64,000 bases of DNA, from positions 372,001 through 436,000 of the forward strand of contig NZ_MEJG01000001.1 in the NCBI RefSeq assembly GCF_002592045.1, read 5' to 3'. The number at the start of each line of letters is the position of its first letter. Position 1 is the first letter of the stretch. The position numbers and the translations under genes were made by a program. The notes beneath the pieces are model-generated. The model was not told the origin of the DNA. It searched no databases and was given only the letters and a program-made list of their open reading frames with translations. This DNA is from Parasaccharibacter apium (lineage in GTDB: Bacteria > Pseudomonadota > Alphaproteobacteria > Acetobacterales > Acetobacteraceae). Positions 1 through 6,414 of this stretch are shown in pieces.

Positions 1-1
1 C

Positions 2-787
2 GGCGGGGGAGCGACCGGTGTGCAACTTGCTGCAGAACTCTGCCAAGCGATTGATAACACGCCCGGTCTTGGGCCTGATGCCCGGCGCAAATTGCTTAAA
101 CCCACTTTGATTGAAGCCTCTGAGCGTCTGCTCGCCGCCTTCCCAGAGAAAGTGTCTGCCGAAGCCAAAACAGAGCTGGAAAAACTCGGCTTCCAGGTCA
201 TTGTATCAGGGATGGTTAGTGAAGTCGGCTGTGGGTATATCGCCCTCAAAGATGGCCGTCGTATTCAATCCGACTTTCCTATCTGGGCAGCCGGGGTAAA
301 AGCCTGTGCAGCAACGTCCTTACTAAAAGACCTAGAGCTAAGCCGCAGCGGCCAGATTATGGTCACTGCAACGCTCCAAACCACAAAAGACCCCGCAATT
401 TTCGCCATTGGGGATTGTGCCCGCATGGAGGTCAACCCCGTTGCCCCAACCGCACAAGCCGCCCGCCAAGAAGGGCGCTATGTTGGCCGGGTGGCTATCC
501 CTCGGCAAATCGCTGGGAAAGCGCCTGTACCCTTCGTCTATACCGACCGTGGGTCTGTCGTCTCTTTAGGTCATTATAACGCTTGGGGTATGTGGCCTTC
601 CAAAAAAGGCTTTGGTGGTCACGGCCTAGGGGCCCAATTGGCACGTTTTATTCACGAGGGCCTCTTCCGCCAGCATCAGATGGGTTTAAGCGGCCTTTTC
701 CGTACACTCTGCGTCGCCCTCAAGGAGCGCTTCCACCCCAATAATCCAGACCTTAACGGCAAAGAACGACACAAAAAGAACGATTAA
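2..787 (+). CDS. ndh: Type II NADH dehydrogenase (NDH-2), C-terminal part
   Basis: This is the 3' portion of an NAD(P)/FAD-dependent oxidoreductase; the gene starts before the window. The reading frame is open from base 2 and begins inside the second dinucleotide-binding loop (GGGATGVQLAAEL), which binds NADH in the NDH-2 family. Further on is the FAD-contacting motif FAIGDCA at bases 409-429. The tail is rich in Gly and basic residues, as in membrane-associated NDH-2 enzymes. NDH-2 passes electrons from NADH to quinone without pumping protons and is a main respiratory entry point in acetic acid bacteria. A perfect 13-bp hairpin follows the stop. The family call is firm; the exact electron donor is inferred. 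Confidence 0.88.
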   Translation, partial: GGGATGVQLAAELCQAIDNTPGLGPDARRKLLKPTLIEASERLLAAFPEKVSAEAKTELEKLGFQVIVSGMVSEVGCGYIALKDGRRIQSDFPIWAAGVKACAATSLLKDLELSRSGQIMVTATLQTTKDPAIFAIGDCARMEVNPVAPTAQAARQEGRYVGRVAIPRQIAGKAPVPFVYTDRGSVVSLGHYNAWGMWPSKKGFGGHGLGAQLARFIHEGLFRQHQMGLSGLFRTLCVALKERFHPNNPDLNGKERHKKND

Positions 788-796
788 TCCTGCGCC

Positions 797-830
797 CTTC
801 CTCTCACATTCACAACCATGTGAGAGGAAG
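797..830 (+). terminator. Perfect 13-bp hairpin after ndh
   Basis: Arms 797-809 and 818-830 are exact inverted complements (CTTCCTCTCACAT and ATGTGAGAGGAAG) around an 8-base loop. It lies 10 bases after the ndh stop. There is no T-tract on either side, so it may be a transcript-stabilising or Rho-assisted end rather than a classical intrinsic terminator. Confidence 0.5.
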
Positions 831-918
831 AGCCTAATATCACTCTACAGACAGATACACATAAGTAAGTTATAGCTTTGCCCTACCCCCCTAAGCTGGA
901 GAAAGGGAATCGGCCGTC

Positions 919-1656
919 ATGATACCGTCTTGCACAGCCCTTAACCGGACGGACGAAGCCCAACTTCATAAACAAGGCTTTCTTTTTCTACCTGCTCATC
1001 ATGCTCAAGCATGGCTAACACCCTATGGTCTAAAGGATTGGGAGAGCTTCGCAGCGAGTTGGAACACGTTAGGGATGGACCGTTACATGGCCGATAGCGG
1101 GCGTTACCGCCGTCGCCGTTATGGGACATTTTCCATCAATAGCGGTCACATAACCCGCAAAGAACATCAGCCACATTATCAAAGCCGAGATTATAACCTT
1201 CTCAATGGCGGGATAGAACGCTGGTTCAACCCTATTAGCGAGGAGATAGGCAATCATCCTGCACTCCAAGCAATCCTAAAGGCCAGTGCGACATTAGCTG
1301 ATCACCTCGCCCAAGAGCATGCACGCCCAACCTCATGGCATGTGGAGGTTCATCAATTCCGCATTGAGGCCGCAGTTCATACGCAAGGTCGTCCCACGCC
1401 AGAGGGTATGCATCGCGATGGTGTAGATTGGGTCTTTGTATTTATGATCAACCGTATCAATATTCGCGAGGGCGTTACGAGTATCCATGCGCTGAATAAG
1501 CAGACAGAACTAGGGTCTTTTACATTAAAGGACCCGCTCGATACCGCTATTGTAAATGATCATCGCGTTTATCATGGAGTAACCGCTGTGGAGCCAGAAG
1601 ACCCCTCACAACCAGCCTATCGTGATGTCCTTGTTGTCACTTTGCGATACGAATAA
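919..1656 (+). CDS. 2OG-Fe(II) dioxygenase family protein (PF10014-like)
   Basis: A 245-residue protein with the features of the 2OG-Fe dioxygenase family that includes amino-acid hydroxylases of the IDO type. The iron triad is visible: H165-x-D167 in MHRDGVDW and a distal His, most likely H219 in YHGVTAV. R235 near the C terminus fits the 2-oxoglutarate contact. The fold is probably a cytosolic double-stranded beta-helix with no signal peptide. It stands alone between ndh and a small exported protein gene, so context gives no substrate. The family's characterised members hydroxylate free aliphatic amino acids such as isoleucine; that this one does so is only a possibility. Confidence 0.8.
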   Translation: MIPSCTALNRTDEAQLHKQGFLFLPAHHAQAWLTPYGLKDWESFAASWNTLGMDRYMADSGRYRRRRYGTFSINSGHITRKEHQPHYQSRDYNLLNGGIERWFNPISEEIGNHPALQAILKASATLADHLAQEHARPTSWHVEVHQFRIEAAVHTQGRPTPEGMHRDGVDWVFVFMINRINIREGVTSIHALNKQTELGSFTLKDPLDTAIVNDHRVYHGVTAVEPEDPSQPAYRDVLVVTLRYE

Positions 1657-1701
1657 GAACCCCGCCCCTTCACCCCTTCTCCTCCTTACAGGATCACCAT
1701 T

Positions 1702-2211
1702 ATGACATACTCATGCCATCGGTCTCTTCGTTTCGTCATTCTCACTATTACGCTAATCGCTTTTAATCCGTTGCATTCTCTTACGCATCAAGCATTAGCA
1801 GCCCCCCATGCACGCCATACCCCCAACACAACCTCTGTAGAGTTAAAAGCCCGCCCTGGGACAGAGCTCGACAAGCAGGCACGCGCTCTTAATGCTGACC
1901 TCCTCGATGATGCAGCCCGCCATAACGACCAACCCATCATCCTTACAGGGACAGCCCGGCTCTCCCCACGCCAAAAAGAGACGATTCTCTTTGTACAACT
2001 GCAATCTTATCGGCTATGCGGCTCGGCCGGATGCACGACCTCCATTTACCGTCAAGCTGGAAACGACTGGGAGACCTTACTTGATAGCGTGAATGGCACC
2101 ATTCGCATCACACGGCGTTATCATAATGGCATGGCGGATTTGCTCATCAATGGGAATGACCGGTGGGTCTTTGATGGCCAACATTATCAAGACACGCTCA
2201 ACAGCCCGTAA
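1702..2211 (+). CDS. Small exported protein of unknown function with CGSAGC motif
   Basis: A 169-residue protein whose first 33 residues form a signal peptide: a basic start, a hydrophobic stretch and a likely cleavage after ALA. The mature part carries a close cysteine pair in LCGSAGCTTSIYR followed by a Trp-containing strand, consistent with a small disulfide-bonded periplasmic beta protein. An AGGAT ribosome site precedes the ATG. It lies 45 bases after the dioxygenase stop and may be co-transcribed with it. I do not recognise a named family and assign no function. Confidence 0.6.
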   Translation: MTYSCHRSLRFVILTITLIAFNPLHSLTHQALAAPHARHTPNTTSVELKARPGTELDKQARALNADLLDDAARHNDQPIILTGTARLSPRQKETILFVQLQSYRLCGSAGCTTSIYRQAGNDWETLLDSVNGTIRITRRYHNGMADLLINGNDRWVFDGQHYQDTLNSP

Positions 2212-2260
2212 GGCTCTACCTAACGGATAACGCATCATACCCAAATTTTTAGGGAAATCT

Positions 2261-2334
2261 TGGAGCGGATGAGGGGAATCGAACCCCCGTATGCAGCTTG
2301 GGAAGCTGCCGTTCTACCATTGAACTACATCCGC
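2261..2334 (-). tRNA. tRNA-Gly (anticodon CCC), CCA encoded
   Basis: On the minus strand the sequence folds as a full cloverleaf. The acceptor stem GCGGATG pairs with CATCCGC, the anticodon stem GCAGC pairs with GCTGC around the loop TTCCCAA (anticodon CCC), and the T-loop is TTCGATT. The 3' CCA is encoded in the DNA (TGG at 2261-2263 on the plus strand). CCC reads the GGG glycine codon. A strong promoter lies immediately upstream. Confidence 0.96.
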
Positions 2335-2346
2335 TCAACGGGGATT

Positions 2347-2375
2347 GTTATACTGAGGGGAGTAACAGCGTGCAA
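2347..2375 (-). promoter_or_regulatory. Sigma-70 promoter of tRNA-Gly
   Basis: Reading the minus strand, TTGCAC (2375-2370) and TATAAC (2352-2347) are separated by exactly 17 bases. The -10 element is 12 bases from the mature tRNA 5' end. Confidence 0.75.
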
Positions 2376-2409
2376 TCCCTTGTTTATATATTTTTCGCAA
2401 TAGTTGCGC

Positions 2410-2438
2410 TTGACGCTCTCCCACCCTGAGCGCATAGT
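2410..2438 (+). promoter_or_regulatory. Sigma-70 promoter of the metZ riboswitch transcript
   Basis: TTGACG (2410-2415) and CATAGT (2433-2438) have 17-base spacing. A start near 2446 would place the SAM-II aptamer close to the 5' end of the mRNA. Confidence 0.6.
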
Positions 2439-2461
2439 CTCATCGTGATGGGACATACCAT

Positions 2462-2524
2462 CGCCCTCGTGATTTGATAGGCCGGCTTGCGGCGAGGTTA
2501 AACAACATGCGCTAAAGAGGCCCT
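2462..2524 (+). promoter_or_regulatory. SAM-II riboswitch upstream of metZ
   Basis: The segment carries the hallmark SAM-II blocks in order: CGTGATTT, a GGCC-CGG segment, CTTGC, GTTAAAC, then GCTAAAGAGG. Stem P1 is CCTCG (2465-2469) with CGAGG (2493-2497). A loop GGCC (2480-2483) can pair with the downstream GGCC (2519-2522) to form the characteristic pseudoknot. SAM-II elements occur mainly in Alphaproteobacteria and repress methionine and SAM biosynthesis genes when SAM is bound. The gene immediately downstream is metZ, so the context agrees. The ribosome site of metZ is about 90 bases downstream, so the coupling to expression is not obvious by eye. Confidence 0.88.
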
Positions 2525-2616
2525 GTTTCTCCCCCGCAGAATCAGGACTTCAGACGGCCTCCATCTCAATTAGGCGGCCCGCTGGGGTGCGGCTGCCTCT
2601 TCAGCTGGAGGAACCC

Positions 2617-3831
2617 ATGCCCTCTACCGACCCTACCTTCCTTGCCTCCTGTCGCACAGGCACACGCCTGCTGCATGAAGCGCGCCATCGTACCGAACAT
2701 GGGGAGACATCCGATGCCATCTTCCCCACATCCGGCTTTGTGTATGATAGTGCCGAGCAAGCCGAGGCTACTTTTGAAGGCACGATTCAACATCTCCAAT
2801 ATTCCCGCTATGGCAATCCCACGGTCGATGCCCTGCAAGACCGTCTCGCCCTGCTAGAAGGAGCCGAGGCCTGCCAGACGACGTCCACCGGCATGGGGGC
2901 TGTCTCCTGCGCGTTACTCGCCCATCTTAAAGCGGGGGACCGTATTGTTGCTTCCAGCGCGCTCTTTGGCTCCACCCATTGGCTGCTCGACAGCTTGCTT
3001 CCCGCTTATGGGATTGAGACGGTCATGATTGACGGCACCAACCCCGCAGCGTGGGAGGAGGCCCTCTCCCGCCCTACTAAGGCTGTGCTGATTGAGACCC
3101 CCTCCAACCCTATGCTGGATGTGCTGGATATTCGCCATATTGCCACGCTTGCTCATAAAGCGGGTGCGCTCTTTATGGTCGATAATGTCTTTGCCACCCC
3201 TGTCGGCCAAAAACCGTTAGAGCTTGGGGCCGATGTCGTTATCTATTCCTGCACCAAACATATTGATGGGCAAGGCCGTGTGATGGGCGGGGCGATTCTA
3301 GGCAGCCAAAAATGGATTACCGAGACGCTGCAACCCTTTGTCCGCAATACAGGTAACACGCTCTCTCCCTTCAATGCGTGGGTTCTCTCTAAGGGGCTAG
3401 AGACCTTACAACTCCGCGTTGAGGCTATGGCCCGCAATGCTGCCCGTATTGCTGATGTACTAGGCGACCTCCCCGGCATTACCGCTGTGCGCTATCCGGG
3501 GCGGAAGGACCATCCCCAAGCAAAGCTTGCACATACACAAATGAGCAATGGCGGCACGCTGATTGCCTTTACCGTTGCAAATGGCAAGAAAGGGGCTTTT
3601 GCGTGCCTCAATGCCTTTCAACTCATTGCTATTTCTAACAATCTTGGTGATGCACGCAGCCTTGCTACACATCCTGCCACCACAACGCACCGCAAGCTAA
3701 CACAAGAGCAACGCAATGCCCTTGGCATTACCGATGGCTCCATCCGCTTCTCTGTCGGTTTGGAGGATGCAGAGGACCTCATCGCAGATATTCGCCGTGG
3801 GGCAGAAGCTGCTTTAAGGGCTGGACGCTAA
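2617..3831 (+). CDS. metZ: O-succinylhomoserine sulfhydrylase
   Basis: A 404-residue PLP enzyme of the Cys/Met metabolism family. It makes homocysteine from O-succinylhomoserine and sulfide in methionine synthesis. The PLP lysine is K214 in YSCTKHIDGQGR, and the SRYGNPT-type segment (YSRYGNPTVDAL) and the ETPSNP motif are present. The ATG at 2617 is chosen because GGAGG lies 5 bases before it and the protein then starts MPSTDPTF; an in-frame upstream start at 2587 lacks such a site. The gene is controlled by the SAM-II riboswitch just upstream and followed by a strong terminator. Related gamma-lyases look similar, but the riboswitch and alphaproteobacterial context favour MetZ. Confidence 0.92.
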   Translation: MPSTDPTFLASCRTGTRLLHEARHRTEHGETSDAIFPTSGFVYDSAEQAEATFEGTIQHLQYSRYGNPTVDALQDRLALLEGAEACQTTSTGMGAVSCALLAHLKAGDRIVASSALFGSTHWLLDSLLPAYGIETVMIDGTNPAAWEEALSRPTKAVLIETPSNPMLDVLDIRHIATLAHKAGALFMVDNVFATPVGQKPLELGADVVIYSCTKHIDGQGRVMGGAILGSQKWITETLQPFVRNTGNTLSPFNAWVLSKGLETLQLRVEAMARNAARIADVLGDLPGITAVRYPGRKDHPQAKLAHTQMSNGGTLIAFTVANGKKGAFACLNAFQLIAISNNLGDARSLATHPATTTHRKLTQEQRNALGITDGSIRFSVGLEDAEDLIADIRRGAEAALRAGR

Positions 3832-3870
3832 CCCCCCTTTTTATGTTATAAGGAATCTGCCCGCACCCCC

Positions 3871-3909
3871 GGCCGCCCATCATACCACCCCCATGATGGG
3901 CGGCCTTTC
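3871..3909 (+). terminator. Intrinsic terminator of metZ
   Basis: A perfect 13-bp stem, 3871-3883 (GGCCGCCCATCAT) with 3893-3905 (ATGATGGGCGGCC), is followed by TTTCTG. Confidence 0.85.
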
Positions 3910-3964
3910 TGTAAATATCCTCCGCAACCGTGACAACCCTCTATAATGAGTCTAGTAAGAGCCT

Positions 3965-4441
3965 ATGTCTGATAACGCTCCCCCCTCAGAAGATTCATTA
4001 GCTGACACAGACACTGTTGAGCTAGAACCCATCACCTCCCTCCCCGCTTTTACTGCCCGCACGGGGGATGTAACGGTCAATGTTCGGCCTTTTTGGGTTG
4101 ATGAACATTCCGACCCTGATGAGCATCGCTATGTGTGGCTTTATCACGTATTGATCGAAAATAACGGCCAAGAAAGCGTCCAACTCCTCTCCCGTAGTTG
4201 GACCATTACCGATGAACGCGGCAGCCAAGAGCAAGTGCATGGTGAGGGCGTCGTTGGGGAACAACCCATCATCGCTCCCGAAAGTAACTACCAATATACA
4301 TCTGGAGCAGAGCTCAAAACCCCTAGCGGTTTTATGGAGGGCGTCTATCACATGATTACCCCAGCGAGCGGTCATCGCTTTGATGTCAGCGTACCAGCTT
4401 TTAGCCTAGACAGCCCCCATCATATCGGCATGACCCACTAA
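3965..4441 (+). CDS. apaG: ApaG domain protein
   Basis: A 158-residue protein with the ApaG fibronectin-III-like beta sandwich. Typical motifs are YHVLIENNGQESVQLLSRSW, ITDERG, the GEGVVGEQPIIAPE block, and YQYTSGAELKTPSGFMEGVY. ApaG has been linked to cobalt/magnesium tolerance and Ap4A metabolism in enterobacteria, but its molecular role is not settled. The protein has an N-terminal extension of about 30 acidic residues and a short C-terminal tail compared with the usual length of about 125. It lies 27 bases before ispDF and is probably co-transcribed with it. Confidence 0.92.
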   Translation: MSDNAPPSEDSLADTDTVELEPITSLPAFTARTGDVTVNVRPFWVDEHSDPDEHRYVWLYHVLIENNGQESVQLLSRSWTITDERGSQEQVHGEGVVGEQPIIAPESNYQYTSGAELKTPSGFMEGVYHMITPASGHRFDVSVPAFSLDSPHHIGMTH

Positions 4442-4468
4442 CCTCCCGGTTTTGCGAAGGACGCCCCC

Positions 4469-5685
4469 TTGGACGCCACTCCCTCTCCCATCAAACGCAA
4501 GCGCGTTGCGGCCCTCCTCCTTGCCGCAGGGCGTGGGCGGCGATTCTCCGCTGGTACGACAGAAGAACAAGCAGCCATCAGCAAGCAGTTCCATCTCCTT
4601 GCGGGGCAGCCTGTTATTCGTCATGCGGCCCTCGCCCTTTTGCCGCATGTTGATTATCTCCAACCTGTAGGCAGTGACCCTCTCCTCCCGCAAGCTCTAG
4701 CGGGGCTGGATGTTCTTTCCCCCGTCCCCGGCGGGGCCGAGCGTCATGATAGTGTGCGCGCTGGGTTGGAGGCTCTGGCTGCTTTGCCCACACCCCCGGA
4801 TATTGTGCTTGTTCATGATGGTGCGCGCCCTTATGTGCCAGCGGCCCTCATTACCCGTGTTTTAGAAGCGTTAGAGCATCATGAAGGCGTTATCCCTGCC
4901 CTGCCTGTCAGTGATACGTTAAAGAAGGTCAAAGACGGCATCATCACCGATACCGTCCCGCGTGATGGGCTATGGCGTGCGCAAACCCCGCAGGGCTTCT
5001 CCTTTCCTTTATTGCACGCCCTCCATACCCGCCACCGTACAGCCTTAACCGATGATGCCGGGCTTTTAGAGGCAGCAGGCCACCCTGTGGCTATCGTTAT
5101 GGGGGCCGAAGATAATATTAAACTGACCGTTACGGAGGACCTTATGCGGCTTGAACGTGCCATGCAAAGCCAAGAAAACCAGCCTACCCCACCGCTCCTA
5201 CCGCGTGTTGGGTTGGGTTATGATGTCCACGCTTTTGCTGAGGGGCGTAAGCTCATCCTATGCGGTATTGAGATTCCTCATGAGAAGGGCCTTGCCGGTC
5301 ACTCTGATGCCGATGTGGGAATCCATACACTTTGCGATGCGATTTACGGTGCCCTTAATGAGGGTGATATTGGCCGGCATTTCCCCCCACAGATGAAAAA
5401 TGGCGCGATATGGATTCCGCTCGTTTCCTCATCCATGCCGGGGAGCTAATTCGCTCCAAGGGGGGGATGTTGGTGAATGCCGACCTCACCATCATCTGCG
5501 AACGCCCCAAAATCGGCCCTCATGCTCAGGCCATGTGTGCTCGTTTGGCCGAGTTGCTCAAGGTCCATCCCAGCCGCATCTCCGTCAAAGCTACAACGTC
5601 CGAGCGTCTCGGCTTCACCGGGCGTGAAGAAGGCATCGCCGCTACGGCCGCCGTCAGCATCATGGTACCCGATAGCGGGGTGTGA
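4469..5685 (+). CDS. ispDF: Bifunctional IspD/IspF of the MEP pathway, apparent frameshift
   Basis: The N-terminal half is the IspD cytidylyltransferase ([10 protein letters not shown] nucleotide loop, VHDGARP, TPQGF). The C-terminal half is the IspF cyclodiphosphate synthase ([29 protein letters not shown]). Together they catalyse two steps of isoprenoid synthesis. The start is TTG at 4469, supported by GAAGGA at 4456-4461. The frame breaks at the C6 run 5383-5388: the first frame ends early at 5449, whereas the expected sequence [17 protein letters not shown] continues in the next frame to the stop at 5685. One added C would restore a 405-residue protein, normal for an IspDF fusion. Since this pathway should be essential here, a sequencing error is likelier than a real mutation. 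Confidence 0.9.
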
Positions 5686-5697
5686 TACCCCCGCTAT
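5672..5697. terminator. Hairpin between convergent ispDF and atp12
   Basis: ATAGCGGGG (5672-5680) pairs with CCCCGCTAT (5689-5697) over an 8-base loop that contains the ispDF stop codon. It could end transcription from either side; only short T-rich stretches flank it. Confidence 0.5.
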
Positions 5698-5698
5698 T

Positions 5699-6397
5699 CT
5701 AACCCTGCATGAGGTTATAGAAACGGAGCGCATCCGCAATATCCGCGTTTTTGCGCTCTAATTGGCGGGCCAGCTCTTTATCATGGCCCCATTTTGTAAG
5801 CTGCTGATGTTCATCTGCATGGGCAAGATGCACAGCGTCATCAAAAGACACGATCCCCCGCACAAGGGCGAGAGGCAGCAGCAAACTGCCCATAATAGGG
5901 ACCATAACCCCTAACGTGGCCAATAAGGCAGGGTCCATCTTCGCCAACGTGGCTTTTACTGCCTCTTTGTAGGATTCTGGCTGCTCTAGCGGCATCACCG
6001 CCTCAGTCATGGCAGGATGTAACCCTTGCTCCGCTGCCCAAGCAAGGATGCGCCTAACTAAAGCCCCATCCTGCGCCTCGCTTTGGTAACAGAGATTATC
6101 ATCAATCCCATAGCCATAGAGAACGGCCTCTGTCGCAGTACGATCGGGCAAAATACGCTCAATATAACTCCCGGTAATACGCGTCAGCACCAAATCATCA
6201 GGGGTGAAATGCGCTCCTTCAGCAATCTGCCGCCACTCCTCCCCCAGAGCATGAGCCAGGGCGGATGACGATACCGCCAGCACAGCGCCCGCAGGTAAGC
6301 GCACGGGCCGGCCATCTAGCAACACGCCTTGTTGCCCATCATCTCCGACCGGCCCAACGGTTACATGCTTCCAAAAGCGTTTACGCGCTTGTACCAC
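5699..6397 (-). CDS. ATP12 family F1-ATPase assembly chaperone
   Basis: A 232-residue homologue of ATP12, the chaperone that in mitochondria protects the F1 alpha subunit during ATP synthase assembly. Family motifs include KRFWKHVTV at the N terminus, LDGRPVRLPAG, and the central block WRQIAEGAHFTPDDLVLTR (written here as a motif span, residues about 55-75). It starts at GTG with AAGGGGG before it. It lies 17 bases downstream of asmA and is the last gene of a long minus-strand run. Alphaproteobacterial members are common, but their role in bacterial F1 assembly is inferred from the mitochondrial protein. Confidence 0.9.
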   Translation of the reverse strand: MVQARKRFWKHVTVGPVGDDGQQGVLLDGRPVRLPAGAVLAVSSSALAHALGEEWRQIAEGAHFTPDDLVLTRITGSYIERILPDRTATEAVLYGYGIDDNLCYQSEAQDGALVRRILAWAAEQGLHPAMTEAVMPLEQPESYKEAVKATLAKMDPALLATLGVMVPIMGSLLLPLALVRGIVSFDDAVHLAHADEHQQLTKWGHDKELARQLERKNADIADALRFYNLMQG

Positions 6398-6414
6398 GCT
6401 CTACCCCCTTCTCT

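Noticed and set aside
5383-5412. Programmed -1 frameshift in ispDF
   Set aside because: CCC-CCA can slip, but no downstream stem or pseudoknot is obvious, a second gene shows the same defect at C6, and IspDF is normally made in one frame.
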